From Chlamydiales bacterium (GTDB lineage Bacteria; Chlamydiota; Chlamydiia; Chlamydiales; JACKPQ01), in assembly GCA_024233455.1 (NCBI GenBank), contig JACKPP010000001.1, positions 310,001 through 374,000 of the forward strand: a stretch of DNA of 64,000 nt, read 5' to 3'. Position 1 is the stretch's first letter. Each line of letters opens with the position of its first letter. Shown one piece after another: positions 51,298-60,008 of the stretch. The notes beneath the pieces were generated by a model. That model did not search any database and was not told the DNA's origin. It worked only from the letters and a program-made list of their open reading frames with translations. Made by a program: the position numbers and the translations under genes.

Positions 51298-51607
51298 TCT
51301 GTATAAAAGAATTTATAGATACGGAGTGCGCTTCGTTGGTAAAAACGTCTTTATTTCTTATATTCCATATGAGGACACGTGCTTTGGTATTACAGTTACC
51401 AAGAAGTATGGCAATGCTGTCAAACGCAACCGCTTCAAACGTCTAGCAAGAGCGGCATACTCTAAGGTGAATATTCCGTCCTTTGCATGTAACATCGCCC
51501 CCCGCGGCCCCTGCCGTCCTCTCAAAACACAAGACCTTCTTACAGACTTAAAGGCTCTTTCCGATGACTTGGCGCGATCTCAATCCACCTCAACAGCAAG
51601 CCGTTAA
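51254..51607 (+). CDS. rnpA: RNase P protein component
   Basis: 117 residues from TTG 51254; the next possible start is TTG 51287, both inside rpmH. There is no ATG or GTG before the conserved part, so a non-ATG start within rpmH is required. RnpA binds RNase P RNA for 5' tRNA maturation. NLYKRIYRYGVRFVGK and the RNR motif VTKKYGNAVKRNRFKRLARAAY are diagnostic. The 3' end overlaps uvrD by 44 bases. An overlap of rpmH and rnpA is known in Thermus (from memory). Confidence 0.93.
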   Translation: MPDAVEKAVKFLQRNLYKRIYRYGVRFVGKNVFISYIPYEDTCFGITVTKKYGNAVKRNRFKRLARAAYSKVNIPSFACNIAPRGPCRPLKTQDLLTDLKALSDDLARSQSTSTASR

Positions 51608-53492
51608 AACTGTCAAAGGACGCGTTTTAGTTTTAGCTGGAGCAGGCTCTGGCAAAACCCGCGTGATCACCTATCGCATCGCCCATCTCATTAATGACTG
51701 TGGCGTGCCAGCCAAAAACATCCTCGGCCTGACTTTTACCAATAAGGCTGCTGAAGAGATGAAACAGCGCGCGCGCAAGCTTGCCAGTCGAGATGCCCTT
51801 AAAGACATCACCCTTTGTACATTCCACGCCTTTTGCATGCAGGTGCTCAGGAGTGACATAGATAAACTGGGCTACACCACAAGCTTTAGTCTCTATGATG
51901 AGCGGGATGTAAGACGCGTTATCCAACAGCTTGCAAGGCTCCACTACGAAGGCGATGAGCTACCATCTCTTGAACCGGTCATCGAGGCCATTACTTACGT
52001 GCGCTCAAGAGGTCTAAAAGCAAAGGATTTGCCTGCAGACGATCCTCTTACCAAAGCCATTTACGAAGATTTAGCTGTATCCCTGCGAGCTTATAACGCT
52101 GTTGATTTTGACAACTTGATTATTCTCACGGTCGAACTATTTCAAAATCACCCGGAAGTCTTAGCAAAATACCGTGAGCGCTACAAATATATCATGATCG
52201 ATGAGTATCAGGATACTAACGACATCCAGTTCCAATTAGCTGAGCTTCTAACCGGTCCCAATGGTAATCTCTGTGTCGTTGGCGATGACGACCAGTCAAT
52301 TTATAGCTGGCGCGGGGCCGAGGTTAAGCACATTCTGAATTTCAAAGCTGACCATATCATCAAGCTAGAACAAAATTACCGCTCGACCCAAAATATTCTT
52401 AAAGCAGCCTCGACGGTGATCAAACACAACCAAAAAAGACACGATAAGGAAGTGTTCAGTGCAGGAAGCATTGGAGAGCCGCTAGAAATTTTCCACGCCC
52501 CTTCCGAAAAAGATGAAGCCAGGTCGATTGCTGAGCGTCTGGTGTATTACAAAAACAAGGGCTACGATTGGAATGATATGGCCATCTTGTACCGCACCAA
52601 TCTGTTAGCACGCGAATTTGAGCTAGCTTTGATTGAGGCCCCGTGGAAAAAAGATGACAAATGGGTGCGTGGTATTCCCTACCAAGTCTTTGGCGGCACC
52701 GGGCTTTATGAGCGCAGTGAAATCAAAGATTTAATGGCTTATCTACGCATAATTGAAAATAACCGAGATGCTGAAGCGATTTTACGCATTATCAACACAC
52801 CCAGACGTGGAATCGCCTCTGGAACGTTAGATAATATTACGCGGCATAATCGCACCCAAAAACTCCCTCTATGGGATGTTTTAAAAAAGCTTCCTATCGA
52901 GTTATCCCCCCGGTCAAAGACAGCTGTCCAAAATTTTGTGCACGTCATAGAAGAAGCAAAATCCTTTTTCCATTCTATGCCACTAGATAAAGCCATGCAA
53001 AACCTCATAGATCTCATCGATTACAAACGGGCCATTGAAGAAGATGTAAAATCGGAAAAAATGCGCGCGTTCAAATGGCAAAACGTCCAAGAAGTGATCG
53101 CTGCGCTCAAAGATTACTCTAATTTACGCAGCTTCCTTTCTACCAGCCTACTCAACCGCAATCCGGTTAAAGACCGCCACTCGCCAAAATCAGAAGATCG
53201 CGTAAATCTGCTCACCTTCCACAGCGCTAAAGGGCTGGAATTTCCTTTGTGCTTCTTAGTCGGGATAGAAGACCATGTACTCCCCCACGAAAAACGAGAA
53301 GGCTCTGATGAACTAGAAGAAGAGCGTCGCCTTTTTTACGTTGCCATTACCAGGGCTAAGCAGCATCTAACCTTAAGCATGTCAAGGAAGCGTAAGCGCT
53401 ATGGCAAAGAAACCGCTTCCATCCCTTCTCGATTTCTTTTTGAAATTCCCAAAGACCTGGTCAAGGTCGTCCCTTACAAAAAAATCGTTTAG
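51564..53492 (+). CDS. uvrD: UvrD/PcrA-type DNA helicase
   Basis: 642 residues. SF1A helicase for repair and replication restart. Motifs: DLNPPQQQAV (Q motif), LVLAGAGSGKT (Walker A), TFTNKAAEEMKQR, MIDEYQDTNDIQ (II), VGDDDQSIYSWRGA (III), EQNYRSTQNIL (IV), LLTFHSAKGLEFPLCF (V), ERRLFYVAITRAK (VI). Shorter than PcrA (about 720), so C-terminal tail is missing. Starts inside rnpA by 44 bases. C. trachomatis UvrD lies elsewhere in the genome (CT608, from memory), so location differs. Confidence 0.94.
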   Translation: MTWRDLNPPQQQAVKTVKGRVLVLAGAGSGKTRVITYRIAHLINDCGVPAKNILGLTFTNKAAEEMKQRARKLASRDALKDITLCTFHAFCMQVLRSDIDKLGYTTSFSLYDERDVRRVIQQLARLHYEGDELPSLEPVIEAITYVRSRGLKAKDLPADDPLTKAIYEDLAVSLRAYNAVDFDNLIILTVELFQNHPEVLAKYRERYKYIMIDEYQDTNDIQFQLAELLTGPNGNLCVVGDDDQSIYSWRGAEVKHILNFKADHIIKLEQNYRSTQNILKAASTVIKHNQKRHDKEVFSAGSIGEPLEIFHAPSEKDEARSIAERLVYYKNKGYDWNDMAILYRTNLLAREFELALIEAPWKKDDKWVRGIPYQVFGGTGLYERSEIKDLMAYLRIIENNRDAEAILRIINTPRRGIASGTLDNITRHNRTQKLPLWDVLKKLPIELSPRSKTAVQNFVHVIEEAKSFFHSMPLDKAMQNLIDLIDYKRAIEEDVKSEKMRAFKWQNVQEVIAALKDYSNLRSFLSTSLLNRNPVKDRHSPKSEDRVNLLTFHSAKGLEFPLCFLVGIEDHVLPHEKREGSDELEEERRLFYVAITRAKQHLTLSMSRKRKRYGKETASIPSRFLFEIPKDLVKVVPYKKIV

Positions 53493-53505
53493 ATCAAGCG
53501 ACGAT

Positions 53506-54477
53506 TCATATCTGGGTTTTCAGGAATTCAACAGTGCGGTAGGCGTCTTTTTTCATGAAAGATGGCGCTTCCTGATAGGAGCTGCGGGCATGCTCTAGGG
53601 CCTCTTTAACCTCACCTTTGCTGTAGAGATATTGGGAGACCATCATATGGATGCGCCACAGGTGATCGGTATCATCTTTGCCGTATTTGGCGATGTAGTC
53701 AATAAGGGGCTTGATGACTTCCTGCGGCTTCAAATCTTCGTGTTCTGCTTGCGATTGAAAATCAAGAACTGAAAGGCGATAGTGAGCCCCGAACTTGTTT
53801 TCTGGATCGAGCTTTAAAATGTTGCTGCGTAGCAAAAGAGCTTCTGTTTCGTTGGCCTTACCTTCGGTGAGCAATGTGCTGTAGCGTTCTAAATAAAAGT
53901 AAGGGTCAATCTCAGATTGTAAACCCCGCTCCAGAATACGATCCATTAAATGTCCCGCTCCAAGCTCCCTTGCATCGGCGTAGTACAACTTCAGCTTATC
54001 AATGTCCTGATAAGGCAGCGCAAGATGGTGAACAATAGAGTGGTACCTTGCTAGCAGAGATTTAAGATGAGAAGCGAACTGCTCGGGATCGTTGGAAAAG
54101 AGTCCCGTGCGGGAAATTTCATTTTGGTCTTCGTCTAGCACAATGAGCATAGGAAAGCTATCGACATTATGCTTATTCTTTAACTCACTGTTATGCACGA
54201 TCTGCGCAGTTTCATGCGTTTCAATTTCGGGAAAATCCACCTGAGCAAAAACAAAATCTTTTTTGAGCACTTCGTAAAAAGTGGGTGCAAAGAGAATATT
54301 TTTGGTAAATTGCTGACTCCCCACATCCCAATCTGAACCGGTAAAAAGCAAAATCATGGGCTTATGAAACACTTTGGCGATCTGCTCTGCTTTAGCATAG
54401 TCTTGCGTAATCGGAATCCGGTGACTCAGATCGACGGGGGCAGAGGCAAGTAAAACTGCTAAAATAATGCTAAACAT
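53506..54477 (-). CDS. Exported thioredoxin-fold protein lacking CXXC
   Basis: 323 residues with an N-terminal signal peptide (SIILAVLLASAPVDL). The thioredoxin core is clear: KPMILLFTGSDWDVGSQQF, FAQVDFPEI, SFPMLIVLDEDQ with cis-Pro. Where the active site should be (usually WCxxC), WDVGS is found, so both catalytic Cys are gone. The last 170 residues are helical, TPR-like (KFGAHYRLSVLDFQSQ). From memory C. trachomatis CT783, a predicted disulfide isomerase, holds this place beside rnpA. A non-redox chaperone role is inferred. Confidence 0.8.
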   Translation of the reverse strand: MFSIILAVLLASAPVDLSHRIPITQDYAKAEQIAKVFHKPMILLFTGSDWDVGSQQFTKNILFAPTFYEVLKKDFVFAQVDFPEIETHETAQIVHNSELKNKHNVDSFPMLIVLDEDQNEISRTGLFSNDPEQFASHLKSLLARYHSIVHHLALPYQDIDKLKLYYADARELGAGHLMDRILERGLQSEIDPYFYLERYSTLLTEGKANETEALLLRSNILKLDPENKFGAHYRLSVLDFQSQAEHEDLKPQEVIKPLIDYIAKYGKDDTDHLWRIHMMVSQYLYSKGEVKEALEHARSSYQEAPSFMKKDAYRTVEFLKTQI

Positions 54478-54498
54478 AGTAAACTCCTTTTATAGAAA

Positions 54499-54987
54499 AT
54501 GCTTACTTTATTGCCTACGATTATTTTACGTCATAGACGTGAAAATTTAAAAAAATGCTCGCTTCGAGGTTTGGAAACCCGAAAGGATATGTGCTTTTTG
54601 ACTTATCCTAGAGACTCTCTACCAGATTTAAGTGACTATGTAATGCTATCGATGGAAGGCCCCGAGCTATCTATGAATGATGCCCACTGTGGAATTTTCT
54701 TACTTGATAGTACTTGGCGCTATGCTGAGGTAATGGCTAAAACAGTGCCACAAAATATCGCCAAACGCAGCCTGCCCAAGCATTTTAAAACCGCCTACCC
54801 CCGAAGGCAGGACGATTGCAGCGATCCAGAAAGAGGTTTAGCCTCCATTGAAGCGCTTTTTATCGCCTATTATCTGACAGGACGCGATACAACGGGGCTT
54901 TTGGATCACTATTATTGGTCAGAAAAGTTCATTGATGAGCTCAATCCCGACCTCAAACACGACAAAAGCCATCAGCACGAGCAGTAA
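54499..54987 (+). CDS. Tsr3/DUF367-like rRNA aminocarboxypropyltransferase family protein
   Basis: 162 residues. The N-terminus (LRHRRENLKKCSLRGL) resembles the RLI-like start of Tsr3 (PKKCT..L), GIFLLDSTWRYAEVM matches its DCSWKRAE motif, ASIEALFIAYYLTGR the STAEALAAALYILG segment, and YYWSEKFIDELN the FKWGxxFLELN end. Tsr3 puts acp on N1 of a pseudouridine-derived base in 18S/16S rRNA in eukaryotes and archaea; bacteria have the related DTW family. Orthology and target are inference. Starts 21 bases from the divergent Trx-fold gene, and converges with tyrP by 69 bases of overlap. Confidence 0.75.
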   Translation: MLTLLPTIILRHRRENLKKCSLRGLETRKDMCFLTYPRDSLPDLSDYVMLSMEGPELSMNDAHCGIFLLDSTWRYAEVMAKTVPQNIAKRSLPKHFKTAYPRRQDDCSDPERGLASIEALFIAYYLTGRDTTGLLDHYYWSEKFIDELNPDLKHDKSHQHEQ

Positions 54988-56103
54988 TTTTTTACCACCT
55001 GGCAACTGTTTGTGAATCGTAGGATAGTCCAATTTATAGCGCCCTATCCACGTCATGAGTGCAGGCATCAATCCCAAAAGCAGAGCGCATCCTACGCCAC
55101 CAGCGTAGCCAAGCGCGGTTAAAAACAGCTTGGGATTGATCAAGGTAATGACAATTGGAGGAACAAAAATAAGAGCGGCAAGCCACAGTTTTTTAGATCC
55201 TTCCTTGGCCACTTGCAAAGCATCAGACATAAAATCCATAAGTCCAAGCGTGACTCCTAAAAACGAAGTGGTCAGGGCAAAAAAAGAAAAAAATTGGCCA
55301 ATAGCGTAAATGGGTGAGTCTGCTAAAATATATTTAAGAGGAGCCACTGCCGTTAACTGGTGCTGCTTGGTCATAAGAAGGCCATGGGTTCCTGAAAGTG
55401 GAACAATCCCTAAAATAAGGTATTCCCAAATAATGTAGGCCAAAAATGGGATGGCCGTGCCGAGAAGAATCGCCTTTCTTGCTTTATTGCCGTCCCGATT
55501 AAAGTAGGCGACAATTGACGGCACCGTTCCCTGGTAGCTAAAAGATGTAAAAATGACTGGCAAAGCTAAAAAAGCTGGCCACATATTGAAACGCATTGCC
55601 AAAGCAGGCTTCACCTTCCCTATGCCTAAGGCGATAAAGGCGATGAACGAAACCACCAGACCTATCATCAATAAAAAATTGATACGATCTACTGCTTTTG
55701 TGCCCATCACCACGCAAGTTCCAAAAACCAGGGTAAAGATAATCGAAGAGAGCCAGATGGGCGTACCGAGCAACTCCGATGTGAAATTCCCTCCTCCAGC
55801 AACATACGCCACAGTTAGGGAATAAAATAAAAAAATATACAAAAGCCAGCAAGCTGCTTTACCCCACTTTCCAAGTAGATGAGAGGCCATGGAGATAATG
55901 TTGGCATCCTGGGGCATCCATAAACAAATTTCTACAAAAAGAAGCCCGGTGCAGGCGCTGAATGCCCAGCATAAGATATAAATTAACAAACTGGGCATAA
56001 AACCGGCCGCAGCCGTGACAACCGGGAGGGCCAGCATGCCAGCTCCTAGAGCTGTTCCACCGATGATGAGAGTACCACCAATAAATTTTAATTTGTCTTT
56101 CAT
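54919..56103 (-). CDS. tyrP: Aromatic amino acid permease (TyrP type, HAAAP family)
   Basis: 394 residues, about eleven membrane helices. The N-terminus FIGGTLIIGGTALGAGMLALPV is the family signature (G-x-GMLALP). Others: GLLFVEICLWMP, PVIFTSFSYQGTVPSIVAY (TSFxxH/Q-type), SFLGVTLGLMDFMSDAL. Members transport tyrosine or tryptophan with protons into the cytoplasm; chlamydiae rely on such uptake from the host. Substrate is assigned by similarity in memory (C. trachomatis TyrP). 3' overlap with the Tsr3-like gene. Confidence 0.92.
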   Translation of the reverse strand: MKDKLKFIGGTLIIGGTALGAGMLALPVVTAAAGFMPSLLIYILCWAFSACTGLLFVEICLWMPQDANIISMASHLLGKWGKAACWLLYIFLFYSLTVAYVAGGGNFTSELLGTPIWLSSIIFTLVFGTCVVMGTKAVDRINFLLMIGLVVSFIAFIALGIGKVKPALAMRFNMWPAFLALPVIFTSFSYQGTVPSIVAYFNRDGNKARKAILLGTAIPFLAYIIWEYLILGIVPLSGTHGLLMTKQHQLTAVAPLKYILADSPIYAIGQFFSFFALTTSFLGVTLGLMDFMSDALQVAKEGSKKLWLAALIFVPPIVITLINPKLFLTALGYAGGVGCALLLGLMPALMTWIGRYKLDYPTIHKQLPGGKKLLLVLMAFVVFEVGIELINELF

Positions 56104-56153
56104 AATCGTGTAAGGTTAGCATATCTTGACTTTTCAAGCTGCAAAGAATTACA

Positions 56154-57395
56154 ATGACACACGTGCAACCGACAATCATTTCCAAAGAAGAACACGGCAT
56201 TTCCCTCGATCAAATCGACCGCCATGCTCTCTACATTATTGAAAAATTGCGATCGGCAGGGCATGTCGCCTACCTTGTCGGTGGCAGCGTACGTGATTTG
56301 CTACTCGGCCATACCCCCAAAGATTACGACATCTCCACCTCGGCTATTCCTGAAGAGATCAAAGCACTTTTTGGCCGCCAATGCATTTTAATTGGCCGCA
56401 GATTTAGGCTTGCCCACATCCGTTTTGGACGCAAAGTGATTGAAGTGGCTACATTCCGCGCTGGTGATCCCGAAACACCCGAATTTATTACCCGCGACAA
56501 CATTTGGGGCACGCCAGAGGAAGATGTCTTAAGAAGAGATTTTACTATTAACGGTCTCTTTTACGACAGCTTTGATGAAACCGTTATTGACTACGTCGGC
56601 GGCTACACTGACGCTCAAGCCAAACGCATAAAGATGATTGGCGAACCTTACGTGCGCTACCGCCAAGACCCTGTCCGAATGATCCGTTTGATCAAATTTT
56701 TGGCCAGATTTAATCTAGAGGCCGAGGCTGAAACTAGACTTGCCTGTATCGAATGCAAAGCAGATATTTTAAAATCATCTCAAGCACGAGTTCTAGAAGA
56801 GCTCCTGCGCATGCTAGAATCGGGATCTGCGGAACACTTTTTTAGGATTATGACCGATTACGGTTTGCTGCAACTGTTACTTCCCGATATCGCTGAACAC
56901 CTAGAAAGTATAGCCGGCAACGAAATCTATGCCTACCTGCAAGAAGTTGACCGGATACAAAAAGAATCGCAAGATGCAGTAGACCGATCTGTAGCACTCT
57001 CTGCCCTGGTCTATCCTCTTTTGCACAACCATCTAAAAGTACACTACAGCAGCACACCTCCCCATCTTGGTCAAATCCAATCCGAAGCTGGAGCCATGAT
57101 CAACAGAGTGTTTGGACCGTTTTTCTTAATTCCCAAACGGCTATCTGGGAGAATGATTGTGATCTTAAATGGTCAATACCGGATGACCCCACTTGTTCCC
57201 AAAAAACTTTCGCGCCCACGGGTTCCTAATATTGCTGAATTTTCTCTGGCGCTTGACTTTTTGCGTTTGCGCTCTTGCATTGATCCAGAGCTAAAAACCA
57301 TCTCTTTGCATTGGGAAAAAGCTTTTAGCACCGTAACAATTGAGCCGGAAAAGCGGACCAGACCCAGGCGCAAACGCAAGAGATCTGTAAAATGA
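56154..57395 (+). CDS. pcnB: Poly(A) polymerase / CCA-adding family (PcnB)
   Basis: 413 residues. AYLVGGSVRDLLLGHTPKDYDISTSA is the nucleotidyltransferase motif with the two catalytic Asp; RRFRLAHIRFGRKVIEVATFR and RRDFTINGLFYD complete the head and neck; the tail is basic (RPRRKRKRSV). PcnB adds poly(A) to RNA and speeds decay, or CCA to tRNAs; the basic tail and RFRLAHI segment favour PcnB. The neighbour lpxB also occurs next to pcnB in C. trachomatis (CT410-CT411, remembered). Confidence 0.92.
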   Translation: MTHVQPTIISKEEHGISLDQIDRHALYIIEKLRSAGHVAYLVGGSVRDLLLGHTPKDYDISTSAIPEEIKALFGRQCILIGRRFRLAHIRFGRKVIEVATFRAGDPETPEFITRDNIWGTPEEDVLRRDFTINGLFYDSFDETVIDYVGGYTDAQAKRIKMIGEPYVRYRQDPVRMIRLIKFLARFNLEAEAETRLACIECKADILKSSQARVLEELLRMLESGSAEHFFRIMTDYGLLQLLLPDIAEHLESIAGNEIYAYLQEVDRIQKESQDAVDRSVALSALVYPLLHNHLKVHYSSTPPHLGQIQSEAGAMINRVFGPFFLIPKRLSGRMIVILNGQYRMTPLVPKKLSRPRVPNIAEFSLALDFLRLRSCIDPELKTISLHWEKAFSTVTIEPEKRTRPRRKRKRSVK

Positions 57396-58084
57396 AATTC
57401 GTCGGGCCACCATTAGAAGAAGGGCCCTTGCCGGCACTCATCTATCTTGCCTTATCAGACGAGGAAAGCCTGCATCTCGACCCGTTTAATCAGCCTGTAA
57501 AATACCTTAAAAGCAGCCGCATTCGTATCTTTTCGCTAACTATTCCGGGCCACGGCCCCGATCTTGATCCCACCAAAGCAATTACTTTTTGGCGCCAGAA
57601 ATTTGATGAGGGTATCGATATTCTAACGCCTTTTTTCAATCAAGCCGCCCAGCAGATTCAAGATTGGCAACACCACATGAGCTCGATTGCCATTGGAGGG
57701 CTATCTCGCGGTGCTTTTTGCGCCTGCCATATTGCCGCACTCCTTCCCCAAGTCAAAATCGTCCTGGGTTTTGCGCCTCTAATCCAGTTAGAATTGGCCA
57801 AAGAGATGCAGGGATGCCATCTACCGAATCTAGCCTTAGATCCCGATACGCTATGTGATCGCACCATCCGTTTCTACATTGGCAATCGCGACCTGCGTAC
57901 TGGAACCGAAAACTGTTTTCACTTTGTACGCGATTTGGCCAACGCAGCCTTTCAACGCAAAATCCGCTCCTCTCCTATCGAACTCATTGTCGGCCCCTCT
58001 ATCGGCCATCAAGGACATGGCACAGCACCTCACGTTTTTGAAGCTGGAGCCAACTGGCTTATGGAGAAGCTACATGAAATCTGA
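57392..58084 (+). CDS. Alpha/beta hydrolase-like protein
   Basis: 230 residues. The nucleophile elbow is in IAIGGLSRGAFCA (GxSxG, residues about 99-103), with RIFSLTIPGHGPDLD near the oxyanion side, and a likely catalytic His in SIGHQGHGTA near the end. The Asp is uncertain. Substrate is unknown (serine esterase or peptidase fold). It overlaps pcnB by four bases and lpxB by eleven, so the three are co-translated. Confidence 0.8.
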   Translation: MKFVGPPLEEGPLPALIYLALSDEESLHLDPFNQPVKYLKSSRIRIFSLTIPGHGPDLDPTKAITFWRQKFDEGIDILTPFFNQAAQQIQDWQHHMSSIAIGGLSRGAFCACHIAALLPQVKIVLGFAPLIQLELAKEMQGCHLPNLALDPDTLCDRTIRFYIGNRDLRTGTENCFHFVRDLANAAFQRKIRSSPIELIVGPSIGHQGHGTAPHVFEAGANWLMEKLHEI

Positions 58085-59189
58085 TATCTTTATCTTTGCC
58101 GGTGAGCGTAGTGGTGATTTGCATGGAGCGCATCTCATTTGCGACCTCCTGAAAAAACTCCCCGATTTAAAAATTTCGGGAGTAGCCGGACCCAAAATGC
58201 GCGACACTGCCATTGAATGTCTCATACGGACCGAACACTTTGAAACCATGGGCTTCACCGACATCATTCCAGCGCTTCCTCGTCTGGTTAAACTATTTCG
58301 CCTGGTAAAAAAAGCCATCATAGCTTGTAACCCTAAGCTTGTGGTTCTCATCGACTACGCCGAATTCAATATGCGCATGGCCAAAGCGCTGCGCAAAAGT
58401 GGCTACACCGGTAAAATTGTACAATACATCAGCCCTACTGTGTGGGCATGGCGCAAAAACCGCATTCACACCATGGCCAAATGTCTCGATCACGTGTTCT
58501 GTATCCTACCCTTTGAACCTGCCTGCTTTCAAAACACCACTCTCTCGGCCTCGTACATTGGACACCCACTTATCACCCAACATCGACAAGCCCATTACGA
58601 CCCCAAATGGCGCAAAAAATTCCCACAACCTATCTTGGCCCTCTTTCCCGGCAGTAGGCTCAAAGAAATCAAGCGCAACTTGCCGATTCAAATTGCCGCT
58701 GCCCAAAAACTGGCCAACACGCATGACCTTCAGCCTATTATCTCATGTTCCCATGCCAAATTTTTACGCCCCATTCTCAAACTCAACAAAGCTGACTTCC
58801 CCATCGTCGACATGCGTCACACTCACAACCTAATGAAAGACGCCTCTTTTGCCCTGGCCACTTCTGGAACTGTCACGCTTGAGCTGGCCCTCTATGGCGT
58901 TCCCACCTGTGTTAACTTTGCCATTAGCCGCTTCGATCAATTCATCGCTCAAAACATCCTGAAGATCAATTTACCTCACTACGCCCTTCCCAATATCATT
59001 GCTGGCACTACCATCTATCCTGAATTTTACGGCACCAATCTCAAACTTCCAGCTCTCATCTCTGCCATGGACGCCATCATCTCCTCAACTGAAAAACAAC
59101 AAGAAATCAAATCGGCTTGCGACACACTCACCAACATATTACACACACAAAACTCCAGCTCTGATCTTGTGCTAAATTTTCTGGTTTGA
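58074..59189 (+). CDS. lpxB: Lipid-A-disaccharide synthase
   Basis: 371 residues from ATG 58074; the longer open frame overlaps the hydrolase gene and is unlikely. LpxB joins UDP-diacylglucosamine and lipid X in lipid A synthesis at the inner membrane. IFIFAGERSGDLHGAHLI, YISPTVWAWRKNRI, ILPFEPACFQN, ALFPGSRLKEIKRNLP and ATSGTVTLELALYGVP are conserved. C. trachomatis LpxB carries an extra N-terminal domain (longer protein, from memory); this one does not. Confidence 0.95.
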   Translation: MKSDIFIFAGERSGDLHGAHLICDLLKKLPDLKISGVAGPKMRDTAIECLIRTEHFETMGFTDIIPALPRLVKLFRLVKKAIIACNPKLVVLIDYAEFNMRMAKALRKSGYTGKIVQYISPTVWAWRKNRIHTMAKCLDHVFCILPFEPACFQNTTLSASYIGHPLITQHRQAHYDPKWRKKFPQPILALFPGSRLKEIKRNLPIQIAAAQKLANTHDLQPIISCSHAKFLRPILKLNKADFPIVDMRHTHNLMKDASFALATSGTVTLELALYGVPTCVNFAISRFDQFIAQNILKINLPHYALPNIIAGTTIYPEFYGTNLKLPALISAMDAIISSTEKQQEIKSACDTLTNILHTQNSSSDLVLNFLV

Positions 59190-59202
59190 TAAACCCGAAG
59201 GG

Positions 59203-59712
59203 ATGAAAATTTTATTCTTGCTGGTTACAGCCAGTTTGTTTGCCGCCTATAAGCCGCTAACACCCGATTATTCCGACGCCAAGCTTGCGCACAAACTAGC
59301 CTCCAGACACATTGGTAAAACGATTTGGCTTCTTGACAACAACACCATGTGGTGCCCAGTAACAATCCAGGAAAATTGGCGTTCTTTTAGCGAATGGTGG
59401 CGAGGAGATATTCTCGATCAACCAGATGAGCGTTTTCTTAACGATTTTAACCGTTGGGAAAAAGGTAGCCCTATTTATATCCATAGTTGCGCCTTTCGTT
59501 CTACTCATGCCGCCGCAACCTATCGCAATTCAGTCGATGAGCTCAATAAATGTTCCCATGTTCTAGAAAATGCTGAAACGGGCGAATGCGTTTTTGTTTA
59601 TCCATTACTGGCCCATCACTTGTTTTTCATGCTAGACAATATGGCCGATACAGCCTACCAGCGTGGCTATAACGAGGGTAGAGCATGCGTTCAGATGTGG
59701 GTGACAAAATAA
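59203..59712 (+). CDS. Small exported protein, unknown
   Basis: 169 residues behind GAAGGG. Signal peptide (ILFLLVTASLFAAY). Mature part has Trp-rich segments (MWCPVTIQENWRSFSEWW) and four Cys, which may form disulfides in the periplasm. No family recognised. It follows lpxB by 13 bases and may share its transcript. Confidence 0.7.
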   Translation: MKILFLLVTASLFAAYKPLTPDYSDAKLAHKLASRHIGKTIWLLDNNTMWCPVTIQENWRSFSEWWRGDILDQPDERFLNDFNRWEKGSPIYIHSCAFRSTHAAATYRNSVDELNKCSHVLENAETGECVFVYPLLAHHLFFMLDNMADTAYQRGYNEGRACVQMWVTK

Positions 59713-59736
59713 ACGTTTAACTTCACACTATTTCAC

Positions 59737-59925
59737 ATGAAGCCTACTTATGATCAGCTCTTTGAAGCAGTCCAGCTCTTGAGCGCAGCTAACTTCAAAC
59801 TACAAGAAGAAAATAAACGCTTTGAGAAGCAAGTCAAAGCACTCTAAGAACGACTCAATCTTAACTCTAACAACAGCTCAAAGCCTCCAAGCACACTTTT
59901 CAAGCGCCGCTTATTTCGGCCATAA
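59737..59925 (+). pseudogene. IS66-type transposase N-terminal relic
   Basis: From ATG 59737 the frame reads MKPTYDQLFEAVQLLS, a helix EENKRFEKQVKAL, then TAA at 59845, and continues in frame with ERLNLNSNNSSKPPS, the N-terminal motif of IS66-type transposases (coiled coil plus NSSKPPS). A second stop lies at 59923. The catalytic part is absent, so this is an old insertion-sequence remnant between the exported protein and the large BMT5-domain gene. The remaining bases to 60008 contain no gene. Confidence 0.75.
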
Positions 59926-60008
59926 ACGGCAGGATCTTCGTCGCTTTAGTTATAAATCTTTTGTTGCAGTACATATAATTACGCTGCTTTGGAAATATAA
60001 TTCTATCC

